A DNA stretch of 64,000 bases from Labyrinthula sp. Ha (taxonomy: Eukaryota > Sar > Bigyra > Labyrinthulida > Labyrinthulaceae), in assembly GCA_015227615.1 (NCBI GenBank), contig JAALGZ010000015.1:707001-771000 (forward strand). Reading direction: 5' to 3'. The position numbers were made by a program, and so were the translations under genes. The notes below the pieces were generated by a model that saw only the letters and a list, made by a program, of their open reading frames with translations, made no database searches and had not been told where the DNA came from. Each line of letters starts with the position of its first letter. Position 1 is the first letter of the stretch. This document shows, in pieces, positions 39,494 through 51,255 of this stretch.

Positions 39494-39512
39494 GGCGTTT
39501 TTTCAAAACGCC
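39494..39512 (+). promoter_or_regulatory. Histone 3' stem-loop of H3
   Basis: GGCGTTTTTTCAAAACGCC, preceded by AAAA and followed by ACAG, 13 nt after the stop. It is identical in sequence to the other three histone stem-loops in this window. Confidence 0.87.
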
Positions 39513-39733
39513 ACAGTTTGTTTGAAACTAACGACGGATGGTTTCTTGAAGAGAATAAAAGAAGATACAGGTTGTGTTCCAATGAAAGTATTAGACTTTA
39601 CATGAGAAATGTTCAACTTAACACGAGAGGTGCTATTGAGTAAGAAATAAATGTTACTTTTAACAAGACACAAATTTCAAAGCGAAGATGGAAAACCAAA
39701 AACTATATAAAAGTTCTTAGCTAAAATTGTGTC

Positions 39734-39946
39734 ATGGCGTTATCATTATTTTGCCTAATTCTATCGAATGTAGTGTATGATTCGCTTAGAAAGAAATATC
39801 CGGTAATGTGTTGCTTGGAAAGTATTCGGTTCCTCCATCAACAGTATTCCTTTCTTGAAGCTGCGAATCATTTTCTTGAACTAAATTCAACTTCAAAGAA
39901 TAAACCTGAAAGTAAACTTTCAGTTTTTCTTGGAACCTATTGGTGA
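39734..39946 (+). CDS. Possible small protein between H3 and H2B
   Basis: A 70-codon frame with a hydrophobic N-terminus (ALSLFCLILSNVVY) followed by a more polar part. A TATATAAAA lies about 35 bp upstream, which is why it is listed. It has no homologue I recognise and could easily be chance in AT-rich DNA. It lies between the H3 stem-loop and the H2B 3' end. Confidence 0.2.
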   Translation: MALSLFCLILSNVVYDSLRKKYPVMCCLESIRFLHQQYSFLEAANHFLELNSTSKNKPESKLSVFLGTYW

Positions 39947-40052
39947 CTTAAACTCCTTCCACATTGAATTTCTGAACTATAACCATAGCTTCAACTAAAT
40001 AATTTCTTTCCTAGACAGTCTCACTGACACATTATTTGTATATATATACTGT

Positions 40053-40071
40053 GGCGTTTTGAAAAAACGCC
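40053..40071 (-). promoter_or_regulatory. Histone 3' stem-loop of H2B
   Basis: Minus-strand copy of the 19-nt GGCGTTTTTTCAAAACGCC stem-loop followed by ACAG, 13 nt after the H2B stop. Identical to the H2A, H3 and H4 elements. Confidence 0.85.
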
Positions 40072-40084
40072 TTTGGCTTTCCGC

Positions 40085-40432
40085 CTAAGAACTAAACTTA
40101 GTAACAGCTTTGGTTCCTTCAGAAACTGCATGCTTTGCAAGTTCACCTGGAAGAACAAGTCTAACTGCAGTTTGAATCTCTCTTGAGCTCAAAGTCTGCT
40201 TAGAGTTATATTTTCCAAGTTTAGATGACTCAGTCGCAATCCTTTCGAAGACGTCGTTAATGAAACTATTCATAATCGACATACTTTTCTTTGAGATTCT
40301 AGTTTCTGGGTGTACTTGCTTGAGTACTCTCATAATATAAGTTGAGAAAGTCTCTTTTCTTCTCTTACTTCTCTTCTTTCCATCAGCCTTTGATGGTCCT
40401 TTTGCTGCTTTCTTACTTGGTGTTTTTGCCAT
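40085..40432 (-). CDS. Histone H2B
   Basis: 115 residues, no intron. A short Lys-rich tail ([18 protein letters not shown]) is followed by the H2B fold: [83 protein letters not shown]. The C-terminal helix keeps the ubiquitination lysine (AVTKFSS). It is divergent from H4 with 140 bp between starts. MRVL replaces the commoner YKVL, and ETRIS replaces DTGIS, both mild changes. Confidence 0.97.
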   Translation of the reverse strand: MAKTPSKKAAKGPSKADGKKRSKRRKETFSTYIMRVLKQVHPETRISKKSMSIMNSFINDVFERIATESSKLGKYNSKQTLSSREIQTAVRLVLPGELAKHAVSEGTKAVTKFSS

Positions 40433-40884
<452 letters not shown>

Positions 40885-40899
40885 GCTTAGCTTATCTAA

Positions 40900-40918
40900 G
40901 GCGTTTTTTCAAAACGCC
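40900..40918 (+). promoter_or_regulatory. Histone 3' stem-loop of H4
   Basis: GGCGTTTTTTCAAAACGCC followed by ACAG, 15 nt after the H4 stop. Fourth identical copy in the cluster. Confidence 0.87.
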
Positions 40919-43285
40919 ACAGTCTCATTAGAACTGTCTTACAACCAGCTATCTAAAAGCATTATATACCAGGCTGCACATTTAATGTTACTTGAAAATG
41001 CTGAAAGGTAGTAATATTTCTTATTGAAGTTAATGTGTACAAGCTTTCACGTTTAACTCTTGTAAACATTGTTCGTTGTGTACCTTGAGCTGAGTAAGAG
41101 AATCTTATGTAGAGTTTGTTCTGAAGTGTTAAATGGCGATACAATATTTTAGCAGAAAATTTGTGGGCTAGAGCAAATTTGGTACATTTTGACTCCATTT
41201 TTGTATGTAGAAGTTAACCAATATTCGGTGCTAATATATATCTAATTGTCAAAGCTTTCACATGCACAATCTACTGGTTGAGAAGCTAATGTCTTTCTCG
41301 TAGTTATTTCTATAGTGTGTGCCAGTTCATTGTCATAGCATGGCTGTTAGTATGTTAACCTACCGGGATTCAGAGAGAGTGGCAGTTAATCTGGAAGTTA
41401 TGCTTTCCAAAATGCAGAGTTTCCAATTAGTCTCCTGAGTCATTTATTATTTCCTTTTATCAAACTTTGATCGATAGCATTGAACACTCTCCCAAGTCAT
41501 TAGGCACCGAGCAACAGAAAAATGCTAATAATCAGTAAATGTTATTTTTTTTTACTTGTTTATATAATTTGAACCCTTCGATAAAGTCAACAGTTATTGT
41601 TTTTGTGTTCAATATCAATAATATTTCATTCCAGTTGAAGTGTGTACAAAACGACAGAATAGCTTTTTATCTAGTGGTGCATAGGCATCGGATATGATGA
41701 GAATTATCAATAATTTTTTGATAAATGTTATGATTTTGATTTTCAATAATAGAATTTTGGTTTTGATTTGTTTCAAATGATTCTGAGTTATTCTGCCAAT
41801 TCAGTGAGTAGAAATAATAATTTGGACCAAACAGTCCAAGAACATATTTTTCATTTATGCACAGCACGGATATCCTTGTAAAAGAGCAACATTGTCTGGA
41901 AATACTCCGGTAATATGATACAGCAGGGCCATAGGCCCGTATTTTAAAGAATTTCATATGGTGGTAAAATGAAATAAAGATTGTTTCGCCGTGTGGTCCA
42001 ATTGATTATCAATAATGAATCAAAATGGTTGGGGAATCATCAGAATCATTCAATAGGAAAAATAAAAGGTAAAATTTTTATTGACAAATCATCAATAAAT
42101 CAAATGCTATCCCTACATTTCCGTGTCAGTGCTCTGTATGTGACTATTACATTAAGTTTTAATTGGGACCGTGTTCTAACCTTTATTGTAGCTTGGGTCT
42201 TACTACTGTGATCAGCTAATTATTTTACTTAACTCAATTTATAATCAGATGGGAGAATACACAGTCCTGTAGATTTACTGGTCAGAGAAAACTAAAACAA
42301 TATAAAGAAGAGAGCGGAATAAAGGGAGCTGAGAGTTCGCTTGTGTCAAATCTTGACATAGTTTCAGCTGCTGCTACTACATGTCTTACATGCCCTTAGC
42401 GCAACTGCCTGTGAGGATCTGTATATGACCTCTTTCACTTAATCTATCTTGCTATTCTTGTTCCTGCATTTTACTTTGATTTGGGTCCGATAGTTTTGCG
42501 AGGTAGGATGTTGTTTCATGGTTGTCTACTGCTACGGAAGAATAGTATGATGTCTGTCAGGGTGGTTTGCTTTGTGTTTCCAGGTGTATTATGATATTTC
42601 TAGCGTTAGATGAGTGGTTTTCTACCTTCTTCTTATTGAGTTTTTCATAGAATTAGTTTTTGGTCCCTAAGATAAATTAGGAATGCACTGTTTCTATCTT
42701 TCCAGTTGTTTTCTATGTCCAGTAGCTAGATCCTATTGTGGGTTTTTTATCGCATGAAAAGTTTTGGTTATCAGCAAATGTTTGGAAAGTCTTCACATTT
42801 CTTCTCTAGAACTTTCCAGGATTCTCTTTCCAAAGTGAACGATTACTAGTAACAGAACCGACTTAGGTAGAGTTCAGTCTGAAGCACTGTTTCTAAAGGC
42901 ACACATGCCACGGTTACCCTTTCAGGCAAAATTTAAGATGTTTTTTACCTATAATAAACCTTTTGGTATTTCTCCTAGGCACAAGAGTTGCAGTATATGT
43001 AATCTCCACTGACTATATGGCACGCCATGACAGGTATTTCGTTAAAAGATCCGCAACATACTTGTTCTTAAAATAACACAGTACTTCAAAAACAAAGTTC
43101 AAAAATTATTAAGTAGACTAATAAGGTTAAATCACTATGTTACACCCTAGATAAGCTGGGTCCCTAAGTTTATCTGTGTAAATTAAAAACTTTTGGTTTT
43201 TCTTTTCTACTTAATATACTACAAATTCAACGGTGCATTACCACAGTTGTAACTTGTGATTTTTCCGTAAAGAAAACAGAAGTCT
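40919..43285. other. Gap between the histone cluster and APC2, about 2.4 kb
   Basis: No linker histone H1 or second histone set is seen. Overlapping frames at 41667-41957 (minus) and 41981-42211 (plus) look like chance. The interval 42350-42950 is rich in T and G on the plus strand and contains short coding-like runs of unknown origin. No RNA gene was recognised. Confidence 0.45.
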
Positions 43286-45235
43286 ATGAATATCGACGCA
43301 ACAGGAGTCTTAGATTTCCTCGACCGATGCTCTGCCATGTCAAAGAAAGAAAATATTGAGTTTATATCATCCTTTAATTCTTTTACAACCTTATCGGAAG
43401 CGCTTGCTTTTCTTCAAAACCAGAGTTATAGTAACGGTTTTGACCCAGTAAAATTTGATGCCTTACTTGTTAAAGAAATAACAAAGGAACTCGAAAGTAT
43501 CAACCTAGTTTTCTTAGAAAACTCCCTTTTATCGTACCTAAATACCTTTTACATTACAAACTTGTTCCCAAGATTACAAAATATAAAGTTCTTTCCACAA
43601 CACTTTCTTGCTCAACGTTATCCTGAATCGGAAACTGTTCAAAACACATTTAAAGAAGTCATTCTACAAATTACAACGGAAAAAATATTTGATATCATTC
43701 TCCAATTTCCAAAAAGTCTTGCCGTTTGTAGAGAAATATCTCGCATTTTGAAATTCTATGAAGAAAACTTTTATTTGGAATATAAAGCAAAGTTATTTTA
43801 TAGAATAGCAGTGGAAGTTAATGAAAAGTTATTGAATATTGGGAACCCAACTATTGATATTATCCATGGGTATTTGAGTTTGATCCGTGTGTTGAGAATT
43901 TTAGATCCTGCGCATAATCTGGTTTCTGAATTAAGTGTTGTTGTTGGAGAATACCTAAAAAGGAGAAAAGATACAACTCATTGTATAATTTCTTTGCTTA
44001 CGGAAGACGAGAGAATAAAAGATCCAAGCACAAAAGAGCTTCAAAAGGAGATATCTAAAATTATTTCCCAAGAAACAAAAGAGCATGATGGAGATATTTC
44101 GAGCCTTCAAAAGTTCGGAACGCTTGATTTGGATGTTGCGGGAAGGCAAGTGCTTGAAAACTGGGTTCCAGAGCCATGTGATAAGAAGGGTGATTTTTAT
44201 AGGTTCACTGTAGAAGCAGCAGATTCTGTTACAGAAAAGCTTACCCCAAACAGATTTGACGTGCTAAGTTTGTTGATTCACATTTACGTGAATCAAGGGC
44301 AGTTCATGGAGGAGTATAAAAAGGTTCTTGCAAATAGATTATTGTTTAAAAGCAGTAGAAAACTGGTTGCTAAAGAAGAAGCAAGTTTAGCTATTCTTCG
44401 AAATCGTTTTGGGGAAGCTCAAGTGAAAAGTTGTGAAATCTTGCTCAAGGACTTTACTGACTCATATTTCTTAAGGGATGAATTTGATGAAGGATTGATG
44501 GAAGACGAAGATCAAATGGAAATGGAATGTTTCCAAGCAATCGTCTTGTCTAAAAACTTCTGGCCTGGTATAGATGAGACTCAATTAAATTTTACAATGC
44601 CTAAGTGTTTTCAGCAAATGCATCACAATTTTGAAAAATACTTTGAGCAACAAAGAGCTCCACAAAAGGTCAAATGGTTGAGAAATCTTGGTGAAGTAGA
44701 GTTGGATATTGAATTTGATCAAGGAGAGAAATGTACGATAGCATGTTCACCTTTTCAAGCAAGTATGTTACAGTGTATTGTTGAAACTTCAAACCAATGT
44801 TCTTCAACTGAAGAACTAGCACTTCTGCTTGCTGCTGAGATCCAGGATTGTGTTGCTGGGGTTAATTTTTGGGTATCAAAGGGGGTAATAAAGAAAAAAA
44901 GTGTTGCTGGGAAGATTGTATATCAGGTTTTGAAAAGGAAGGGTGAAGGAACTCTTGATTTGAGCTCAGGGCCTAAAGGAATAAAGAACGAAAAGAGCTC
45001 AAGCAAGCCTCTTGTTGATTCTCAATTCTTGCAAGGGTATATTGTTGGAATCTTGAATAATCAACGAAAGCTCAAAGTTGATGAGATACACAATAAGCTC
45101 AAGACATTTATTCAGGGAGAGCGTCGTTATGATAAAACAAGGGCTGGGCTGAAAAGCATTTTGAGTATCCTTGTAGAGGAAAATGTAGTAGAAGAAGATG
45201 GAGAAAAATACTGGCTGGTTAGAGGGAAGATTTAA
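43286..45235 (+). CDS. APC2: Anaphase-promoting complex subunit 2 (cullin-like)
   Basis: 649 residues, no intron, shorter than the roughly 820 of animals mainly at the N-terminus. The C-terminal half has the APC2 signatures: NRFDVLSLLIHIYVNQGQFMEEYKKVLANRLL, RNRFGEAQVKSCEILLKDFTDS, AIVLSKNFWPG, then KVKWLRNLGEVELDIEF and a winged-helix cullin end (LQGYIVGILNNQRKLKVDEIHNKLKTF ... GEKYWLVR). VKSCEILLKD and SKNFWP distinguish APC2 from CUL1-5. APC2 binds the RING subunit APC11 to form the catalytic core of APC/C, which degrades cyclins and securin. Convergent with the PKG-like kinase (61 bp between stops). Confidence 0.9.
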   Translation: MNIDATGVLDFLDRCSAMSKKENIEFISSFNSFTTLSEALAFLQNQSYSNGFDPVKFDALLVKEITKELESINLVFLENSLLSYLNTFYITNLFPRLQNIKFFPQHFLAQRYPESETVQNTFKEVILQITTEKIFDIILQFPKSLAVCREISRILKFYEENFYLEYKAKLFYRIAVEVNEKLLNIGNPTIDIIHGYLSLIRVLRILDPAHNLVSELSVVVGEYLKRRKDTTHCIISLLTEDERIKDPSTKELQKEISKIISQETKEHDGDISSLQKFGTLDLDVAGRQVLENWVPEPCDKKGDFYRFTVEAADSVTEKLTPNRFDVLSLLIHIYVNQGQFMEEYKKVLANRLLFKSSRKLVAKEEASLAILRNRFGEAQVKSCEILLKDFTDSYFLRDEFDEGLMEDEDQMEMECFQAIVLSKNFWPGIDETQLNFTMPKCFQQMHHNFEKYFEQQRAPQKVKWLRNLGEVELDIEFDQGEKCTIACSPFQASMLQCIVETSNQCSSTEELALLLAAEIQDCVAGVNFWVSKGVIKKKSVAGKIVYQVLKRKGEGTLDLSSGPKGIKNEKSSSKPLVDSQFLQGYIVGILNNQRKLKVDEIHNKLKTFIQGERRYDKTRAGLKSILSILVEENVVEEDGEKYWLVRGKI

Positions 45236-45296
45236 ACACAAAAATATTTTCTACAGCTATTTTCTCTATCAACAGAAACCAAAACTAGTTAACCAG

Positions 45297-47435
45297 CTAA
45301 AATTGTAAGAACATGTTCCGATGTGATTTACTTAAGGGACTCGAGTCTTTGTCTTTTTCGTCTTCCTCTCCAAACGAATCAAAACAATGAATATCTTCTG
45401 CACTTTCTATTAGAGGAAAATAAGGAGCTTCATAATGTCTAGAAGCAAGAGCTTCAAAGTCAACATTGCTGAAAAATGGATGCGCTTTTACATTGAGAAA
45501 ATCGTTGCTTGGAAAACAAGATAATCTTTTCTCTTGGTTGTGTCTCAAGAGACCCTGAATTACGCCAACAACGTTGGCTTTCTCACCCTCCGAAGCTGCC
45601 TGTGATCCCTCTTTGACCCATGCGGCAGAAGTAAACTTTTCATTTTTCTCATATCTGTCTTCTCCGCCTTCTTGATCCTGTGGAGAAACAGTGTTTGAAA
45701 CTTGAGATTCCAGCATCTTCCGCAGACGCTTAAGATCAGGTCTATCATTCATAATACGCTCGCAAATGACCTTTGCATCTTCTCCATATTCTACGGCAAA
45801 GGGAGTTATCGCACAAATCATTTCGTAGATTAAAACTCCCAAGGCCCAGTAGTCAACTCTATAATCATGCCCAGTATTATTATGAATCTTATTTCCATCC
45901 AGTAACTCTGGCGATATGTATTCCGCAGTACCCTGCATAGTGTATGTTCTTTCTCCTGCTTTTAGATCAATTTTCTTGGCAAAACCGAAATCAGCCAGAC
46001 GCAGAAAACCTTTGGCATCTAGTAAAATATTCTCCGGCTTCAAATCCCTGAATATTATGTTTCTGTCGTGCAAGTAAAATAGAGCATCAAGAATACAACT
46101 TGCAAAAAACTTACTCTCTAGAACCGAAAATCGAACTTTCTCTTGCATTAAGCCAAAAAGATCTCCACCTTGTGCAATCTCAGTTACAAGATATAGGCTA
46201 TTGCTATCTTGAAAAGAGTGAACTAGGTTAATGCAAAACGGGTGATTAATTTCCCGAAGTACATTGCGTTCTGTAATAGTGTTCACGACTTGGCCAGTCT
46301 TTATCAAGTGCCTCTTGTTAAGTTGCTTCATTGCAAATATTTTCCCGTAAGACTTAGATTCTGCTATTTTGTCCTTTATCATAAAAACCTTTCCAAAGGA
46401 ACCAACTCCAACCAACGCAATCCTCATATACAAGTCTTCGACTTCTGCAAATCTGTCATCTCGTGGTTCTGTTGATGGGTTAGCACAATTAATAGACTCA
46501 ACATTGCTGCACTTTATGCCTTTCTTGAACTTAATTTTACGAGCGGAGAATAAAAACTTCTTGGACAAGTTCTTCGAACTTTTCCGGGACTCCACCACAG
46601 CATTTTTCTTTTTTGCCGCAATAAGATGAGCTTCAGAAATTTTTGCATCTTTAATGGCTCTAACTTTGTTCACTGTTTTCCTTATTTTTTCCTCTAAACT
46701 TTCAATTTTCTGCAAAATGAGAGCATTTTGATTAAATTCAAGTCTAGAAATGTCTGCAATAACTGCACTTGGTGTATTTAGCTCAAATTTTATACTAAGT
46801 GGAAGTTTTGGGTGGTTGTTAGTTATCTTATCGATGCTATTCAGCATAAATAAAGAGTTGCCATCAAGAACAAAGGAACTTTCTGCGAACTGAAGTTTAT
46901 AGCAAGAACCGTATCGCTTAAGTCCATTTACATTTTCCTTTGAGGAGCTTCTTGTATGAAAAAGTCTTTGAAAAAACGATAAAGATTCTTTTGGAGATGG
47001 TTTTGGTGCAACTTCAACTTGAAATCTAGTCTGCAACGTAATTCTGATGCTTCCCCCGAGAACCACAAATTTTTCAAAAGGCGGATCTTGGTTCAAAAGT
47101 TCCGCACCTGTCAACTGAATAATTTTACTCTTCCCAGAAGGAAAAATTTCTCCAAACTTCCCTTCCATTACCAGGGGGTCTTTAATCTTATTTTCCATGT
47201 TCAAATTCTCCTTCAACGCTGAAATCTCTTGACCATCACCTTGTCCGAGTTGTTTTGTGTCTAACGGGAACAGGTTCAGCCTCCTTAACTCCATTTCAAA
47301 ATTTTCAACTCCTGATAGATGCTCCTGACTTGATTCTATGTCAAAGGCGTCATTTGAGAAGCTTCTTGTAGTAGAGGGTGCCATATAGTGTTCTCCAGCA
47401 GATGCAGACATTTTGTCTTCTTTATGTTTGAACAA
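45297..47435 (-). CDS. AGC kinase of the cGMP-dependent (PKG) type with a degenerate cyclic-nucleotide-binding region
   Basis: 712 residues, no intron. The kinase domain runs from about 337 to 660: glycine loop GVGSFGKV, lysine in FAMKQL, ITERNVL, the HRD-equivalent FRDLKPEN (F replaces H; PKG and PKA have Y), DFGFAKKI and GTAEYISPELL. The tail has FDSFGEEDE, matching the NFDSFPED segment of the PKG tail. Before the kinase (about 86-240) is a beta-rich region ending PSAVIADISRLEFNQNAL, like the last strands of a cyclic-nucleotide-binding domain, but no complete phosphate-binding cassette (GE-x-x-L...PRAA) is visible. The kinase C-lobe has an acidic insert (about 580-620, QDQEGGEDRYEKNEK). Activation by cGMP is therefore uncertain. 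An additional ATG (KMSASA) lies 8 codons downstream. Confidence 0.8.
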   Translation of the reverse strand: MFKHKEDKMSASAGEHYMAPSTTRSFSNDAFDIESSQEHLSGVENFEMELRRLNLFPLDTKQLGQGDGQEISALKENLNMENKIKDPLVMEGKFGEIFPSGKSKIIQLTGAELLNQDPPFEKFVVLGGSIRITLQTRFQVEVAPKPSPKESLSFFQRLFHTRSSSKENVNGLKRYGSCYKLQFAESSFVLDGNSLFMLNSIDKITNNHPKLPLSIKFELNTPSAVIADISRLEFNQNALILQKIESLEEKIRKTVNKVRAIKDAKISEAHLIAAKKKNAVVESRKSSKNLSKKFLFSARKIKFKKGIKCSNVESINCANPSTEPRDDRFAEVEDLYMRIALVGVGSFGKVFMIKDKIAESKSYGKIFAMKQLNKRHLIKTGQVVNTITERNVLREINHPFCINLVHSFQDSNSLYLVTEIAQGGDLFGLMQEKVRFSVLESKFFASCILDALFYLHDRNIIFRDLKPENILLDAKGFLRLADFGFAKKIDLKAGERTYTMQGTAEYISPELLDGNKIHNNTGHDYRVDYWALGVLIYEMICAITPFAVEYGEDAKVICERIMNDRPDLKRLRKMLESQVSNTVSPQDQEGGEDRYEKNEKFTSAAWVKEGSQAASEGEKANVVGVIQGLLRHNQEKRLSCFPSNDFLNVKAHPFFSNVDFEALASRHYEAPYFPLIESAEDIHCFDSFGEEDEKDKDSSPLSKSHRNMFLQF

Positions 47436-50400
47436 CGGCTAACTCGGCTTTCCCGAACAAGATGACGTATTCGAGACAAAAGAATAAACGAGACCGGGAT
47501 AATTGATCACGCTTATATTTTTGGGCAATTAAAATGCAATCATCAAACTGCCATCCGTCCAAAATGGACATTGAAGAATAAAGACATTATTCGTTCAAAC
47601 TTTTGGGCTTGGAAGAACAACTTCAAGGAGAAAATTAAGAGATACGTTCTGAGTATAGACCTTACCATACCTTCAAGAAAAAACTCCCTGGGACGGCGAG
47701 TCGATGGAATCACTTACCCAAACTGGTCTGCCTGAACATTGGTGGTCTAGCTTGTTTTAAGAGCAGCTACGTGAATCAAATGTCATCAATTGCAGAAGCA
47801 TTACTCTGTAAAGAAGCCTAAGGAGTTAGAAAGTGGACTTTCAAAATGGAAGCTGAAATTTGCTCCGCCTTTTGAAGGTATTTTTCTTCAAGGCAGTACT
47901 AAAACGAATTTGGAGCAGCTACGTATCCAATTGAAACAGCTGCGAGTCAAGTAATGACCGTCGATGCACGTAGCGGAACGAGCATTAAACAAGTTGATCA
48001 ATACACATGAAAGTAAAAACCGAACAGTTTAACACCTAGGAAAAAACCATCGAAAGATACAAGCAGTGGACTTAAGAGAGTAAAGGCAATATTCTTCACA
48101 GTCAGCAAAGCAGATACATATATATATCCCTAAAGCAATCCGTATAAGATTTTACCAATAACCAGGAATTTCACTAATGATCCGAATAATGATCTAAAAT
48201 ATTGCCAAGGACGTTTAAAAGAAAGATGCACCCAACCAAGCAACCATAAATCCAACAGTTTTGCCCGGGAAATTTCCAAAAGCTAAGACTTTCTAAGGGT
48301 ACATGAAGAGCTAGACCAGTAAATGGATGATCCACTTCGTCAAATGCCCACCATCAACCATAAAAAACGCCAGTAGAGTCTGAATGACAATGCTAAGATC
48401 TATTTTAATACCTCACCAGCAACTACAGCTCGAACGAAAAAAAATTCACAACACGCACAACTTCGCCAAAGGAAGATCACACCACCTCAAAGCTTGAATT
48501 TATCTTCGCAGAAAATACTATAGAATATCTCTAAGCGTGAACTTCAAAATGACATTATCCTCGTGTACTCACCCATCGGCCGGATCATCACGAACAGTCT
48601 TACATAACTAGTACAACCAATCCTCTGCAGCAATCATATCAAAGCAATACAAAATCTATGAGATAAGGACCAGATAACCTCGAACAATAGATACATAACA
48701 ACGATTTCGGTTCAATACATCATTATACACCTTATTTCCCCCACTCGATTTCTCCTTATCGGTTTTTCTAGATCATCTCCGCTCTTTCTGAAAGGCGATT
48801 TGCTGCAGGAATTGCGAGTTTTCGCGCTCGGGACAGATAATATGCTCTGGGTAACAAGCTTATGCACACTCTAGAAGTGAGTAATCTTAAAAAGAGAACT
48901 TAATTCGCTTGACAGAAGGGCTAACAGAGAAATACTACCATAAGCATTAGCAGAGTACGAAGCTCTTAAGAGCGGTTAGATCACCCCTTCAACCTAGGCT
49001 AGGAGCTTAGTTAACTCCCTGAAGGAATTGAAGTTAATCTACTGGTAACCTAACAATATTCCGTATTAAGTGGGGCAATTTTCTATAAAGAGTAAAGGCT
49101 AATTCATGACAGTTATCAGACATGTATTGAAGTTTTTTTGCTGGCGGATGAGACCAGGTATATCTTGGTGGCCGCAGTGATTCGCCAATATTGACAAGAA
49201 ACAACAACGGGATTTGAATAGTACACACTTACTAAAGCAGTCATTAAATTAAGATTTCAAATATTCCGTCATAATACCAATACTTTCTTCTAGTAACATA
49301 CTTTAACTTTAGTTCAACTCAGAAGGCAATGTAAATACCTGGATGGTTGTCAGCAATGGAAAAAAACTAGAAACTTTATACTAAATAGTTTTTTCTTCAA
49401 AAAAAAGAAACCTCTGCAAAAGAGACCTTATAGCAATTTTTTTCATATCAAGGCGGGACACTCAGTGAGGTTGATGAAATTTTTGAGAAAAAAGTCTCTT
49501 TTTGATAGACTTCATAAGAGCAATATATTCTCTTTACACCGACATTTTCAACTACCAAGTGCATCTTGTGACTCATGAAGAATGTACTTTAATGGCAAAA
49601 TTGAGTCTTATTATTCTCCTTAGTTAACAAGTAAAAAGCTTGAATTGTATCACGGATAGGGGGTTATAAGTTAAAACGTTGAAATCGACCTAAGACATCT
49701 CTTAACTTGGAACCATGTCCAAGTTCCATTTAGGTCAACTGTAATCATGTCCTAATTAAGACGAGAATTATTTTTCATTTAAATTTTAACCCCCCCCCTC
49801 TACAAAAGCACTTAATTTTTTCAGAAATTTAATCATCAAACCTGTCAAAATTCTATGGAAAAGCTCTGCTGTTTAAAGTACCATCGGGGGAAAAGTAAGA
49901 ATATTTAGAATCCAGTACTAATCGCTAAGACAGAAATAATAGATGTAAATTGGTGCAAAAGTTGGAATCCTCCGAATAGGATAGTTTTAAGATATATTGA
50001 AATACGGCTTTAACTGGTTTAACATTTGGTAAGGAAGAATCGGGAAAGGAGCGGTATATCCTAAGTTTCATGCTGTTTCTTTAGAAAGAGTTCTTCGTTT
50101 TGAAAAGTATACAAACAATATTTAGCACGTAGAACCAAGTATATGATGGCAAGTTCTAAGTTTAGAAACAAAATAAAAAATGGTTTTGCTACCGTGAAGT
50201 GAATCTTCGACTCTATCTCTATGACAAAAAGAGCAAAATACTATTCCATATGGTTAATTTGCAAGTTTTGGTATAAGTAAAACAGAAATCTTAAGTCTTA
50301 GAATTGAAGTTTGAGTTCTATGGTTCTATGGGCCTGGTTAACATATACTTCTCGAAGTTGAATAATCAGAAGTTGTTGCTCTGTTAAATATATTTTAGGG

Positions 50401-51255
50401 GTTAGATGTTGCTTAGCGCAGCTAACTGACTCTTATTAATAGTTGTGTCCTGTCTGGTTAGGAAGTACACAGGTCTTTAAAGTTAAAGGCAGGTGAAACA
50501 CAGGCTAATTTGTTGATAGCACCTTTCAACATCTTAAAGAATAATATGTATTGTTCAGAAACACATGAAGTGTAGCTAAGTTTGCAAATATGGTTGTTTT
50601 CTTATGGATAGTCAACGCTGAGACCGTAACTTACAGGTAGATTTACACGTGGAACCTGCAGAGGTAACCATAATCAGCTTTGCAGGTTTAATAAACTCAT
50701 AAGATCTCTTCTAATGAACGTTTGGTTGCTAAATTCATTTCAATAAGCGAAATCTAGTAGTGGAAATGTTTCTTAGAGTGATTAAATTTCGATAGATAAA
50801 ACTGAAATGCCAATAGAAACTAATTCCCTGTTCTTCTTTAAATGAAAGTTTCCTTATCCCTTGTAGTTTGATAAGTATTGCTAAAGTTCAATATATGTTT
50901 TTAACTTTTCCTTCAATTAACTATATAGGTATAAACACCTAAAGATTTTCGTAGTATTGAAGTACCCTACAAGAAACTCCTGACTGGAACTATTAAATTC
51001 TGAAGGAAGTCAATATTCGGTACTTTCGGTACCAAAACATTTTCTCGTTAAAATTCTCGGTACAAATATGCATGAATCACGACTCAAATTTGTTGAATCA
51101 AAACTGAACCGAAATTGTATAAGGTGTCACCAAAAAGTGTCCACGTCATCACAATTGAATCAGATCGATAGAAGCCAGATTAATATTAGCGTCTAAAAGC
51201 GACTCTAAATCAAGCCCAACTTTAAAGAATAGAAACTCAAGATAAAACTGGAAAG
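47436..51255. other. Intergenic region, about 3.8 kb, including an A/C-rich stretch
   Basis: The first part (about 47560-48860) is visibly richer in A and C on the plus strand and contains coding-like relics, listed separately. The rest is AT-rich and featureless, with one run of nine to ten C at about 49790. TGACGTAT at 47463-47470 lies 28 bp upstream of the PKG-like gene. CCACGTCA at 51140-51147 lies about 110 bp upstream of the CDPK gene. Confidence 0.45.
47560..48860 (+). pseudogene. Decayed coding sequence of unknown family (possibly a mobile element)
   Basis: Over about 1.3 kb the plus strand reads as short protein-like stretches in changing frames, with A/C-rich composition unlike the flanking gaps. 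Charged and aromatic runs such as SNFWAWKNNFKEKIKRYVL suggest a real former protein. It is broken in many places. No reverse transcriptase, integrase or transposase motif is clear, and no terminal repeats were found, so the family is left open. Treated as an old fossil. Confidence 0.3.

Noticed and set aside
41667-42211. Two head-to-head frames after the histone cluster, first considered as a divergent gene pair
   Set aside because: Composition is biased to Asn/Ile/Ser from AT-rich DNA. No motif, signal or intron supports either frame.
48470-48860. Reverse-transcriptase-like reading (ILVYSP near 48560) in the A/C-rich fossil
   Set aside because: The catalytic aspartate pair is not present and no neighbouring RT blocks are visible, so no family was assigned.
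49785-49800. Run of nine to ten C, and a run of nine G near 56070
   Set aside because: Isolated homopolymers; no array, phase-variable gene or G-quadruplex cluster around them.
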